Source: Vibrio cyclitrophicus (GTDB taxonomy: Bacteria; Pseudomonadota; Gammaproteobacteria; Enterobacterales; Vibrionaceae). Taken from it: a DNA stretch of 64,000 nucleotides. The stretch is taken from NCBI GenBank assembly GCA_023206055.1, contig CP065366.1, forward strand, positions 1,054,001 to 1,118,000. The letters are read 5' to 3'. Each line of letters begins with the position of its first letter. Positions within the stretch are counted from its first letter, which is position 1. This document shows, in pieces, positions 25,536 to 34,461 of the stretch. The notes under the pieces were generated by a model. The model was not told the origin of the DNA. It was given only the letters and a program-made list of their open reading frames with translations, and made no database searches. The position numbers and the translations under genes are program-made.

Positions 25536-28313
25536 CTAACCAAGCTCACAGTCTTTAGGACGCAACTGAAACTCATCAATAGAGCCAATTTCCACTCCTG
25601 CCGACAGCTTATCTTCTTCCTGATGAGCATTCCCGTGAGCATGCATAATCAGACGATTCGCCGTACGAGGTTTTAGCTGACTTACCACAAAGCGCATCAT
25701 GTCTGAGCGAGTTAACCCCTTAAGGTCTTCCAATACGCGCTCTCTCTGGTTGAACTCAATATCCTTATTGCCAATCGCAACCCATAAGCGCTGAGCTCGC
25801 CCTCGCAAAGTCGTATCTGGTGTTGAAATCTGATTCCAGAGGCCGCGTTTACTGCTGTGCCATTGATAGTCGTTAAGTTCCAACAACACCATGTAAAACG
25901 CATTAAGGAACTCATCTATTGAGGCTAACAAGTCGGCTGGAGCAGCATTAGGAGACTGCACATACAACACAATACCTGGGTGTCGGTTGAGCGGCATATT
26001 GCCTGTGCCAACCATATAACCAAGCTGCTGTTTAGTACGTATTTCATGGAAGAAAGTGGCCGACATCAGATGGTTAGCCAATGAATACAGCGCAATATTT
26101 TTAGGAGAAATATCCGGGCATTGGTAATAAACCACGATTGCCGAATCATCTTGGTTACACACCACTTCACGTTGGAAGCTGCCGTTTTCACCCAGCATGA
26201 TTAGCGGACGCAGTGACTCTTCGTAAGCCTGATCTTGAACACGCAGTGCATCTTTAAGTGTTTCGGCCATCTTGTGTGCATCGGCTTTTTTCCAGTCGCC
26301 ATACACAAACATCTCAACATGAAGTTCCGCCAAGATAGCTTGAACAAAAGAAGAGAGCTCATCGACCTCTATCGTTTCCAGTGCCTCAATCAACACAGAA
26401 TAGGGCGGGTTATTTGGCTGAAGTATCCCAGTCATCGCATTAAACAGCTGCGAGATAGGACGATCTTGCGACGCGTTGTTCCAATTTCTGAGCAATTGAT
26501 GCTTGATCGTTTCGAAGCGTGTTGGACTAAAGTTACGAGCTTGGAAATGCTCAAGGATCATATTGAGCAACTGTGGCTGCTTCTCGCTGAACCCCGAAAG
26601 AGTCAGAGTCACGCCGCCTTGATGGGTATACATGTTGTAACCCATACCTGCAATTTCAGCTTGATAGGTATCTTTTTCAAGTGAATCCAAGAACATCTCT
26701 ACACATAGGCGAGTTTTTACGATGTTTCTCGGGCTAGCGACCGAGTGAGGACTGTCGATAGCAACATACACGACCCCTTTCGGCACTCGAAATTGATGAT
26801 CTTGCAGGTGCCACAGCTTAAAGCCATCGAGCTCTTCCAGCAGTTGTGGATATTTAGCATCACCTTCTAGCTCAGTTGGGTCTAAGTCGTAGCAAATAAA
26901 CGGGTTTTTGCTTGGCAATTCAAACTGCCAACCGGGGTTAATGCACGTAAAGCATTGAACTTGTTCTGCGCTAAAAGGTGTGACCGAGTAGGGCGTAAAA
27001 TACCACTTCGCTTCCCTGTCATACTCGAACCCCTGCGCAACTATGGTCGCTCGCATGTTGTCGACGGTTAAGTAAGGCAGCAATGAACGCTGTAACTCGT
27101 CATCAAAATGCGACATTTTGTAATCGCCATACACCACATCTTGCTCTTGGTAGTGCTGCATGTTTATAACGAGGTGGCTGACGACATCAAGCGGCCTTGC
27201 GGGCTCTTGAAAACGGAAAGCAGACTCTAGAACGGCGCGTTTTTCTAAGTAGCGCCACTCCTCAATGCCTTGTTGCTCAACTAATTTGATGTACTGAAAT
27301 ATTGCTTGGATGATGTTATCGGTTTTGGTTAAGCCTTCAATGGTCAACGAGCAACTGACTGTGAAATCACGGTAGTTACTGCCACTTGCGCCACCACCTG
27401 CAGAGAGGGATGTTATCCAACCTTTTTCCTTCAGTTGCATCATCAAACTGCCTTCACCTTCGTAACCTAAAAGGTGGGCAAAGAACGACAAAGGCTTAAC
27501 GCCGTAGTGTTCGTCCATGCTTGGCATTGGGAAGGTTAAGATCAGTTTGCGTACTTCCTTAATCGGCTCAACACGGACTTGTACACCCGTGCTTAACTCG
27601 CCAATAATCGGGACTTCTACCTTCTTGCCTTGGAGGTTGTGATTAGTTATAGAACTAAAGCGGTCCTCCACCCAACTTTGCATCTCATCTAATGATTGAT
27701 TACCAGATAGTGTCAGCGTCATCAAGTCAGCTGAGTATTGCTGCTGGTGGAAAGCTAAGATCTCTTGTCGAATCGTCTCACCGTTTCTGTCGCCCAACGT
27801 ATCGATATTACCGACAGAAAACTTCGAGAATGGGTGATTGTGATTGACCAGTTCTTTGGTAACTTGGTACAAGCGTCGCGAATCGTCGTTGAGTTTCATC
27901 TTGTATTCGGAATCAACGGCTTGGCGTTCTTTGTCTAACGCTTCCTCGTTGAACAAGGGGGCGGTAAAAAATTGGCTGAAGCGATCGAGTGCGGTTTCAA
28001 AGGCATTTAGTTCAACGTCAAAAAAGAAGCAGGTGTGTTCAGTTCCGGTCCAAGCATTGTTACTACCACCATGTTGACTGATAAAACTTTGAAACTCTCC
28101 GACCTTTGGATACTTTTCAGTTCCCAAAAATAGCATATGCTCTAAGTAGTGAGCTAAACCCTCTCGGTCTGTAGGGTCATCAAAATGCCCCACATTAACG
28201 GCTAATGCGGCTGCTGCTTTTTGAGCATTTTGGTCCTGAACTAACAGTACACGTAACCCGTTTTTTAAGGTTATGTAGCGGTATTGATGTTCATCATTGG
28301 GGCTTAAGTGCAC
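25536..28313 (-). CDS. Insulinase-family (M16) zinc metallopeptidase
   Basis: 925 residues, close in size and layout to pitrilysin-type peptidases (two pairs of M16 domains). The inverted zinc motif HYLEH is at residues 55-59 (His55, Glu58, His59), and the downstream Glu ligand is likely in the DSEYKMKLNDD region. No signal peptide is visible (MHLSPNDEHQYRY), unlike E. coli periplasmic Ptr, so it may be cytoplasmic. The start is GTG at 28313, with GGAG upstream. It is transcribed alone, divergent from sixA, and probably degrades small peptides. Confidence 0.88.
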   Translation of the reverse strand: MHLSPNDEHQYRYITLKNGLRVLLVQDQNAQKAAAALAVNVGHFDDPTDREGLAHYLEHMLFLGTEKYPKVGEFQSFISQHGGSNNAWTGTEHTCFFFDVELNAFETALDRFSQFFTAPLFNEEALDKERQAVDSEYKMKLNDDSRRLYQVTKELVNHNHPFSKFSVGNIDTLGDRNGETIRQEILAFHQQQYSADLMTLTLSGNQSLDEMQSWVEDRFSSITNHNLQGKKVEVPIIGELSTGVQVRVEPIKEVRKLILTFPMPSMDEHYGVKPLSFFAHLLGYEGEGSLMMQLKEKGWITSLSAGGGASGSNYRDFTVSCSLTIEGLTKTDNIIQAIFQYIKLVEQQGIEEWRYLEKRAVLESAFRFQEPARPLDVVSHLVINMQHYQEQDVVYGDYKMSHFDDELQRSLLPYLTVDNMRATIVAQGFEYDREAKWYFTPYSVTPFSAEQVQCFTCINPGWQFELPSKNPFICYDLDPTELEGDAKYPQLLEELDGFKLWHLQDHQFRVPKGVVYVAIDSPHSVASPRNIVKTRLCVEMFLDSLEKDTYQAEIAGMGYNMYTHQGGVTLTLSGFSEKQPQLLNMILEHFQARNFSPTRFETIKHQLLRNWNNASQDRPISQLFNAMTGILQPNNPPYSVLIEALETIEVDELSSFVQAILAELHVEMFVYGDWKKADAHKMAETLKDALRVQDQAYEESLRPLIMLGENGSFQREVVCNQDDSAIVVYYQCPDISPKNIALYSLANHLMSATFFHEIRTKQQLGYMVGTGNMPLNRHPGIVLYVQSPNAAPADLLASIDEFLNAFYMVLLELNDYQWHSSKRGLWNQISTPDTTLRGRAQRLWVAIGNKDIEFNQRERVLEDLKGLTRSDMMRFVVSQLKPRTANRLIMHAHGNAHQEEDKLSAGVEIGSIDEFQLRPKDCELG

Positions 28314-28617
28314 AGGAGCATCTCCAGAGAAGGTGGTTTTTAAATTATGTACGCGATGATTTAAGGTGCAAACCTCGCGATCATATTTTGGGATATGAAG
28401 TGCTTTTTGGCGACTTCTAAATCACTTTTATCGATTTTTATCAGTGATTTATTTTCTTTTAACAAGATTGTTAAGAAAGTCGAACTCTTTAGCAAGTGAC
28501 TTGATATAATTATTTATATAGACTGCGGTTTCTCTAGTTTGAGAGCCAAACGCTAAGTAGCGTATCGCTGATATGGGATATATCGACTTTCGAAATGTTA
28601 CGTAGACAGGATTGAAC
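28314..28617. promoter_or_regulatory. Divergent intergenic region, peptidase and sixA promoters
   Basis: A+T-rich gap of 304 bp with no convincing gene. An extended -10 element (TGATATAAT, 28502-28510) on the plus strand could start the sixA transcript with a leader of roughly 100 bases. No clear peptidase promoter or operator was recognised. Confidence 0.4.
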
Positions 28618-29082
28618 ATGAAAATATTCATTATGCGCCACGGTGAAGCAGAACATTTTGCGAACTCGGATGCAGAACGAGCGTTGACCAAGCGCGGGAA
28701 AATGGCTTCTCTTGCAGTGGCACAAGCTGCAAATGAGCAGGGGTTCAGCCAGTTCGATAAAGTGCTAGTGAGCCCATATTTAAGGGCACAAGAAACGTGG
28801 TTAGAGATCTCTCAGGCGTTTTCTGGAAAGAAAGTAGAAACCTGTGATGATATTACGCCTTACGGAATGTCCGACGATGTGTTTGATTTGACCTTAGCAA
28901 TGGCTGAAGTAGAAAAACTAGAGACCATTTTATTTGTTTCTCATTTACCTCTAGTGGGCTACTTAACTGCGGAATTTGCAACGGGCATGGCACCGCCTAT
29001 GTTCCCAACGTCAGGTTTAGCCTGTATTGAATTTGACCTTGAGACACAAAAGGGCGAGTTACTTTGGAACATTAATCCATAG
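28618..29082 (+). CDS. sixA: SixA, phosphohistidine phosphatase
   Basis: 154-residue histidine-phosphatase-superfamily protein. The catalytic RHG motif is at residues 7-9 (MRHGEAEH, His8), and the second His is in FVSHLPLVGYL. SixA proteins remove phosphate from His of Hpt domains (ArcB) or of the NPr phosphotransferase protein. The ATG at 28618 has ACAGG seven bases upstream; an in-frame TTG six bases earlier is less likely. Monocistronic, ended by a hairpin at 29132-29164. Confidence 0.9.
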   Translation: MKIFIMRHGEAEHFANSDAERALTKRGKMASLAVAQAANEQGFSQFDKVLVSPYLRAQETWLEISQAFSGKKVETCDDITPYGMSDDVFDLTLAMAEVEKLETILFVSHLPLVGYLTAEFATGMAPPMFPTSGLACIEFDLETQKGELLWNINP

Positions 29083-29131
29083 GCTATAGGCTCGTTAAAC
29101 TCTGTCGAATGACAAAGTCGAAGACAAATAG

Positions 29132-29175
29132 AAAGGGCATCTCAATATGATTGGGATGCCCTTTGTTGTTTTTTG
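29132..29175. terminator. Terminator between convergent sixA and smrB
   Basis: Perfect 10-bp stem AAAGGGCATC / GATGCCCTTT (29132-29164) followed by a T-rich tail on the plus strand. It may also slow minus-strand transcription. Confidence 0.82.
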
Positions 29176-29199
29176 TGTGAGAGAATTCGTAAACCAGAA

Positions 29200-29730
29200 T
29201 TATTTCTCAGGAATCGAAAGTAAGACTAACAGCGCACCATTACCACCAAACTCTAAAGGTGCTTGGTGAAAAGCCATTACATCTGGGTGTTGTGCTAACC
29301 ACAGAGGCACTTTTTGTTTAAGAATGTGCTTACCGATACCATGTTGCACGCAAGCACAAGCTACGCTCTCTTTAATGCAGTGAGCAATCATAGCTCCTAA
29401 TTCGCGCTTTGCTTCTTGTTGTGTCATACCGTGCATATCAAGGTACACGTCAGGCACGTAAACACCGCGACGCAGTCGCTTGACTTCATATTTAGAGACA
29501 TCATCACGCGCATAACGTGTTGGTCCTTCCTCACTAAGGTGCGGAATGAACTCATCCGAGAAATAAAACTCACTATCACTGGCTTGTCTTGCCGTTCGAG
29601 TAATTTCTTTTTGCTTGGTATTTCTTTTTGGCTGCTGGACTATGGTATCCTGTTGCAACTTTTTAACGCCCTTTACTGCATCGTTGAACAGGGCGAAATC
29701 GTCATCGAAGTCGGTGTCTTTTTTGCTCAT
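29200..29730 (-). CDS. smrB: SmrB, ribosome rescue endonuclease
   Basis: 176 residues with a C-terminal Smr domain: YLDMHGMTQQEAKREL and the HGIGKHILKQKVPLWL motif, ending FGGNGALLVLL. In E. coli, SmrB is recruited to collided ribosomes and cuts the mRNA between them. The N-terminus MSKKDTDFDDDFALFNDAV matches the family, so the ATG at 29730 is chosen over an upstream in-frame Met at 29790. It is divergent from prmB, the usual neighbour in gamma-proteobacteria. Confidence 0.92.
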   Translation of the reverse strand: MSKKDTDFDDDFALFNDAVKGVKKLQQDTIVQQPKRNTKQKEITRTARQASDSEFYFSDEFIPHLSEEGPTRYARDDVSKYEVKRLRRGVYVPDVYLDMHGMTQQEAKRELGAMIAHCIKESVACACVQHGIGKHILKQKVPLWLAQHPDVMAFHQAPLEFGGNGALLVLLSIPEK

Positions 29731-29792
29731 CAGGTTATGAATTCTAATTAGAAACGTAATTAGCAGTATTGTAGCGCTTTTCGGAGACAATT

Positions 29793-30725
29793 TTGGATAA
29801 GATTTTTGTAGAAGAAGCGGTATCAGAACTACACACGCTTCAAGATGTGATTCGTTGGACTGTTAGCCGCTTTAACGCAGCGGGCCTATTTTATGGTCAC
29901 GGCACTGATAACGCGTGGGATGAGGCAGTACAACTTATCTTACCTACTCTTTATCTGCCGATTGATGTTCCTTCGCATGTGATGAACTCTCGTCTAACGA
30001 GCAGCGAACGTCTACGTATTGTTGAGCGCGTAATCAAGCGTATTAATGATCGTACACCAACGGCTTACCTAACCAACAAAGCTTGGTTCTGTGGTCTTGA
30101 GTTCTTCGTTGATGAACGTGTTCTTGTGCCTCGCTCTCCAATTGGTGAGCTGATCGAAGCTCAATTCCAACCTTGGTTAACTGAAGAGCCAACTCGCATC
30201 ATGGATATGTGTACGGGTAGTGGTTGTATTGCTATTGCTTGTGCTCACGCATTCCCTGACGCTGAAGTAGACGCGATTGATATCTCTACAGATGCATTGC
30301 AAGTTGCAGAGCAGAACGTTCAAGATCACGGCATGGAGCAGCAAGTGTTCCCAATCCGTTCAGACCTTTTCCGTGATTTGCCAAAAGAGAAATACAATCT
30401 GATCGTATCTAACCCGCCTTACGTGGATGAAGAAGATATGAACAGCCTGCCAGAAGAGTTTACTCACGAGCCAGAGCTTGGCCTAGCAGCAGGTACTGAT
30501 GGCCTGAAATTGGTTCGCCGTATTCTATCGAACGCACCAGACTACCTAACTGATGATGGTATTCTGATCTGTGAAGTGGGTAACTCAATGGTTCATATGA
30601 TGGATCAGTACCCTGAGATTCCATTCACTTGGATTGAATTCTCAAACGGTGGTCATGGCGTATTCATGATCACTCGCGAGCAGCTTGTTGCTTGCGCTGA
30701 CGAGTTTTCTATCTACAAAGACTAG
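29793..30725 (+). CDS. prmB: PrmB, ribosomal protein L3 glutamine methyltransferase
   Basis: SAM-dependent N5-glutamine methyltransferase acting on L3; 310 residues. The SAM motif is MDMCTGSGCIAIACA and the catalytic NPPY motif is in IVSNPPYVDEED. It starts at an uncommon TTG (29793) with CGGAGA upstream; the encoded N-terminus DKIFVEEAVSELHTLQDVIRW matches Vibrio PrmB, so this start is accepted. In most vibrios aroC follows; here a LysE-family gene does instead after the terminator. Confidence 0.94.
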   Translation: MDKIFVEEAVSELHTLQDVIRWTVSRFNAAGLFYGHGTDNAWDEAVQLILPTLYLPIDVPSHVMNSRLTSSERLRIVERVIKRINDRTPTAYLTNKAWFCGLEFFVDERVLVPRSPIGELIEAQFQPWLTEEPTRIMDMCTGSGCIAIACAHAFPDAEVDAIDISTDALQVAEQNVQDHGMEQQVFPIRSDLFRDLPKEKYNLIVSNPPYVDEEDMNSLPEEFTHEPELGLAAGTDGLKLVRRILSNAPDYLTDDGILICEVGNSMVHMMDQYPEIPFTWIEFSNGGHGVFMITREQLVACADEFSIYKD

Positions 30726-30788
30726 GTAATGACGGCTAGTTTTTAGCTTAGTACTTGGTAAGACGTTCTATTTGAAACGTTTAAATTT

Positions 30789-30819
30789 AAACGCCATGCA
30801 GCAATGCATGGCGTTTTTT
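30789..30819 (+). terminator. Terminator after prmB
   Basis: Perfect 12-bp stem AAACGCCATGCA / TGCATGGCGTTT with GCAA loop and T tail. Confidence 0.92.
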
Positions 30820-30950
30820 ATTGCCGAAATTTAAGGGATAAGTAATCAACACAGAGTGAACGTGATCAATATTTAGTTGCTTAATATGAATAGCTATTAC
30901 ATATTGATGATTAATATTTAGTCGTTTTAGTGAGTTAAGGAGAATTCGCG

Positions 30951-31592
30951 ATGAGCTTTGATACATGGATTTATTATTTATTAGCGGTGTTGATCTTAAC
31001 GGCATCACCAGGCCCAAGTTCTTTATTGTGCATGACCAAGGGCGTGCAATCTGGTTTTAAGTTATCAATATTTACTGCCTTGGGTAGCTTGACCGCGATT
31101 ACCGGAATTCTGACGTTATCGTTTACCGGTTTGGGTGTGATTATCGCTTCGTCTGAAGTGGTATTTAATGTCATAAAATGGACAGGTGCTGCTTACCTTA
31201 TCTTCCTCGGTTGGAAATCTCTGCGCTCTAGCCAACAAGATTATGACCAATTATCTGCTCAACAAGGCGGGTCTCAATCTGTTAAAGAGAGCGCTGCAAA
31301 GCATTATGTTAGTGGCTTTATTGTTGGTGCAAGTAATCCGAAGGCGATTTTGTTTTTTACCGCACTCTTCCCTCAATTCATTGACCCATCGATCGCTCTG
31401 CTTCCACAGTTTACCGTGTTTGCTTTGACCTTCGCAGTGATGGAATTGTCTTGGTTACTGGTGTATGCCTACTTGGGCGCGAAGTCGTCAAATTGGTTGT
31501 TTGCCAAAGGTCGAGCCAAGGTTTTCAATCGTGTCACTGGAGGCGTCTTTATTGGGGCTGGTGCACTGCTTTCGACGACAAGTCGAGCATAA
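30951..31592 (+). CDS. LysE/RhtB-family amino-acid exporter
   Basis: 213-residue inner-membrane protein with about six hydrophobic segments. The conserved N-terminal motif TASPGPSSLLCMTKGVQSG and the mid-protein GASNPKAILFFTALFPQF define the LysE/RhtB family. It probably exports amino acids such as homoserine, threonine or leucine; the substrate cannot be read from sequence. The strong ribosome site TAAGGAG precedes the ATG. Monocistronic. Confidence 0.9.
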   Translation: MSFDTWIYYLLAVLILTASPGPSSLLCMTKGVQSGFKLSIFTALGSLTAITGILTLSFTGLGVIIASSEVVFNVIKWTGAAYLIFLGWKSLRSSQQDYDQLSAQQGGSQSVKESAAKHYVSGFIVGASNPKAILFFTALFPQFIDPSIALLPQFTVFALTFAVMELSWLLVYAYLGAKSSNWLFAKGRAKVFNRVTGGVFIGAGALLSTTSRA

Positions 31593-31667
31593 CTTTCTGT
31601 TTTATCAGAGAGGTGAATGATTACAGAATATTCTTGATGCTGTCATAAAAGGTTAATATTAATGTGC

Positions 31668-31697
31668 TTGCTGCTTTTAGCGAAAAGCCGATATATT
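31668..31697 (+). promoter_or_regulatory. Promoter of the 33-residue gene
   Basis: TTGCTG (31668-31673) and TATATT (31692-31697) with 18-bp spacing, about 35 bp upstream of the small ATG. Confidence 0.5.
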
Positions 31698-31731
31698 GTG
31701 GTTACACCATCACGTTCTCAAGGAGAGACAT

Positions 31732-31833
31732 ATGCAGCATCAAGAAATGATTCAACACAGTAATTTTGGCGTAATCAGTCGTACTTGGATTTTCTCTACC
31801 CTTTCTCTAGTGGGTATTCTTGCTCTAATGTAG
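31732..31833 (+). CDS. Small membrane protein, 33 residues, unknown
   Basis: The frame begins MQHQEMIQHSNFGVIS and continues with a hydrophobic stretch (about residues 18-33, TWIFSTLSLVGILALM) that could form one membrane helix. The ribosome site AAGGAGAG lies six bases upstream of the ATG, stronger than that of many neighbours. It has its own promoter-like elements (31668-31697) and a terminator-like hairpin (31921-31956). No family is recognised. It is too short to prove by reading alone, but ribosome site, promoter and terminator agree. Confidence 0.55.
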   Translation: MQHQEMIQHSNFGVISRTWIFSTLSLVGILALM

Positions 31834-31920
31834 TCAGCTTCATGGCTCTATATTTTCAGTTTTTATTATGAAATCACTTGTTAAAAAGTCTTCAAAGTCA
31901 GAACTCTTTCTCTTATAAAT

Positions 31921-31956
31921 GTGGCTTTTCTCATCAGGCTAGCCACTTAATTTTTT
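31921..31956 (+). terminator. Probable terminator of the 33-residue gene
   Basis: Stem GTGGCT / AGCCAC with a 14-base loop, then TTAATTTTTT. Confidence 0.55.
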
Positions 31957-32072
31957 CTCTTCGCAAAGTAATCAAGTTCTCTTCTCTCAACAAACTAGAC
32001 ACGTAACCCAATCTGAAGTTGTTACGAAACTGTGATAATCTTAAGCTATCTTTTATCTACAGTGTATCTCTC

Positions 32073-33530
32073 ATGTCTGTCTGGGATTCTATTTCATTTA
32101 ACAATCGATTTACTGCATTACCTCGACTGTTCTATACCCCAATTCAACCTACACCGCTCAGCAATGTCCAATGGCTCGCATGGAACCATAACCTTGCGAA
32201 TCAACTCGGATTTCCGTTATTTGAGGATGCCTCTGAGGAATTGCTTGAGACGTTATCCGGCAATGTTGAACCTGAGCAATTCTCACCAGTAGCAATGAAA
32301 TACGCAGGCCACCAGTTTGGCTCTTATAACCCTGATTTAGGTGATGGCAGAGGGCTGTTATTAGCTCAAGTTGTCGCTAAAAGTGGTGAAACGTTCGACT
32401 TACACCTTAAAGGTGCAGGTAAAACTCCTTATTCTCGTATGGGTGATGGGCGCGCTGTTATTCGATCAACCGTTCGTGAGTACTTATGTAGCGAGGCGAT
32501 GGCCGGGCTTAATATCCCAACCACACGTGCGTTGGCCATGATGACCAGCGACACACCTGTTTATCGAGAGAAGCAAGAGTGGGGCGCATTGTTGGTGCGT
32601 GCTGCTGAGTCACACATCCGTTTCGGTCACTTTGAACATCTGTTTTATACCAATCAGTTGGCTGAGCATAAGTTGCTGGCCGATAAAGTCATTGAGTGGC
32701 ATTTCCCTGAATGTCTCGATGAAGAAAAACCCTACGCTGCAATGTTTAATCAGATTGTTGATCGCACTGCGGAAATGGTCGCGCTCTGGCAAGCGAATGG
32801 TTTTGCTCATGGAGTCATGAACACCGATAACATGTCGATCATCGGCCAAACCTTCGATTACGGCCCGTTCGCCTTTCTTGATGAATATGATCCAAGATTG
32901 ATCTGTAATCATTCGGACTACCAAGGTCGTTACGCTTTCAATCAACAACCTAGAATTGGATTATGGAACCTATCGGCACTGGCTCACTCGCTTTCGCCGT
33001 TGGTGGATAAAGCCGATTTAGAGGCCGCGTTAGAGCAGTACGAACCACAAATGAACGGTTATTTCAGTCAGTTGATGCGTCGTAAGTTGGGGCTGCTTTC
33101 CAAACAAGAAGGTGATACTCGCTTGTTTGAATCTATGTTCGAGCTGATGTCGCAAAACAAAGTCGACTACCCAAGGTTCTTTAGAACGCTGTCGAACCTA
33201 GATACATTGCCGCCGCAAGACGTGATTGATTTGGTTATAGACCGCGAGGCCGCAAAGCTATGGGTGGATAACTACTTGCAACGCTGTGAATTAGAAGAGA
33301 GTTCAGTGGCCGAGCGCTGTGAAAAGATGCGACAAGTAAACCCGAAATACATCCTCAGAAACTACCTTGCTCAACTCGCCATAGATAAAGCTGAGCGCGG
33401 TGATAGCAGCGATATTGATGCATTAATGGTGGTGCTGGCAGACCCTTATGCGGAACATCCTGACTACGAACATCTTGCTGCCTTGCCGCCTGAGTGGGGC
33501 AAAGCCATGGAAATCAGCTGTTCCTCTTAA
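32073..33530 (+). CDS. selO: SelO (YdiU), protein adenylyltransferase pseudokinase
   Basis: Transfers AMP from ATP to protein hydroxyl groups in redox control. About 485 residues, near the E. coli length (478). Conserved motifs: GDGRGLLLAQV, KGAGKTPYSRMGDGRAVIRS, HGVMNTDNMSI and the DFG-like FDYGPFAFLDEY. The C-terminal ISCSS keeps the conserved Cys that forms a regulatory disulfide in bacteria (selenocysteine in animals). The ATG at 32073 (MSVWDSISF) is preferred; an in-frame TTG at 32019 would overlap likely promoter DNA (extended -10 TGTGATAAT near 32030-32038). Confidence 0.92.
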   Translation: MSVWDSISFNNRFTALPRLFYTPIQPTPLSNVQWLAWNHNLANQLGFPLFEDASEELLETLSGNVEPEQFSPVAMKYAGHQFGSYNPDLGDGRGLLLAQVVAKSGETFDLHLKGAGKTPYSRMGDGRAVIRSTVREYLCSEAMAGLNIPTTRALAMMTSDTPVYREKQEWGALLVRAAESHIRFGHFEHLFYTNQLAEHKLLADKVIEWHFPECLDEEKPYAAMFNQIVDRTAEMVALWQANGFAHGVMNTDNMSIIGQTFDYGPFAFLDEYDPRLICNHSDYQGRYAFNQQPRIGLWNLSALAHSLSPLVDKADLEAALEQYEPQMNGYFSQLMRRKLGLLSKQEGDTRLFESMFELMSQNKVDYPRFFRTLSNLDTLPPQDVIDLVIDREAAKLWVDNYLQRCELEESSVAERCEKMRQVNPKYILRNYLAQLAIDKAERGDSSDIDALMVVLADPYAEHPDYEHLAALPPEWGKAMEISCSS

Positions 33531-33687
33531 CCTCCTATGATTCTTTGAGTCGCTAAGTACAGGTAGAGGTCACTAAGATGTGATCTTTATCTGTTTGTTC
33601 GTCTAACTTTACAAACATGTCAATAATCAAATAATCGGCCAGCCTATACACTATGTGAATAAGTTGTAAATTTAATAGGTTTGGGCG

Positions 33688-34416
33688 ATGCCAACAAATA
33701 CTCGAATTCTCGTGGTGGATGATGATCAAGAAATCCGCGAGCTGCTGGAAGAGTACCTCACTAAATCGGGTTTCGATGTCTCTTCTGTTGGAGACGGTGT
33801 TGAATTAGAAACCCACCTGCAAAGCCAAGGTTATCCAGACCTGATTCTGCTCGATGTGATGCTGCCCGGTGACGACGGTTTTACCTTGTGTCAGCGCGTC
33901 CGTAAGCAATCCAATGTCCCTATCATTATGCTGACAGCGGTATCGGATGAAACCGATCAGATTATCGGCTTAGAAATTGGTGCAGATGATTACATCGCGA
34001 AGCCGTTTAGCCCTCGTCAGTTAATGGCTCGAATCAAAGCGTTATTACGCCGCGTTCAAGTGGTGGATGACAAGCCGAGTGATGCACTGCCAAAGCAAAT
34101 CATTTTTGGTGATTGGACGCTCGATACGCTCGCGCATCGAATCTCTCACAATGAAAACTTAGAAGAGATGGATTTGTCGGGCAGTGACTTTTCTTTGTTA
34201 ATGCTGTTTTTAACTCGTCCTAACGAAGTTCTCGACCGTGACACCATCTCTTTCGCCACCAGAGGCCGTGAAGCGCTGCCTTTTGAACGTGGCATTGATG
34301 TGCAGCTTAGTCGTCTGAGAAGCCGATTGGGCGACAGTGGCAAATACCCTCACTACATCAAAACCATGCGCGGCAATGGCTATATTCTTGCTGTGCCTGT
34401 TCAGTATGAACACTGA
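33688..34416 (+). CDS. OmpR-family response regulator
   Basis: 242 residues: receiver domain with DDDQE (11-15), phospho-acceptor Asp56 (LILLDVMLPGDDG), Thr in MLTAV and Lys in IAKPF, then a winged-helix DNA-binding domain (about 140-238, ending YIKTMRGNGYILAV). Next comes a histidine kinase 45 bp downstream and a sugar ABC importer. The layout resembles the GltR/GtrS pair beside gtsABCD in Pseudomonas, so control of that importer is likely; this is an inference from context. Confidence 0.92.
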   Translation: MPTNTRILVVDDDQEIRELLEEYLTKSGFDVSSVGDGVELETHLQSQGYPDLILLDVMLPGDDGFTLCQRVRKQSNVPIIMLTAVSDETDQIIGLEIGADDYIAKPFSPRQLMARIKALLRRVQVVDDKPSDALPKQIIFGDWTLDTLAHRISHNENLEEMDLSGSDFSLLMLFLTRPNEVLDRDTISFATRGREALPFERGIDVQLSRLRSRLGDSGKYPHYIKTMRGNGYILAVPVQYEH

Positions 34417-34461
34417 TAATCAAGTGCTGTTAATGAACACCTTGCCAATGAAGTATTTCCT

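Noticed and set aside
33516..33530. Possible selenocysteine at the end of SelO
   Set aside because: The stop is TAA after ISCSS, and no in-frame TGA or SECIS element is present; the bacterial Cys form is expected.
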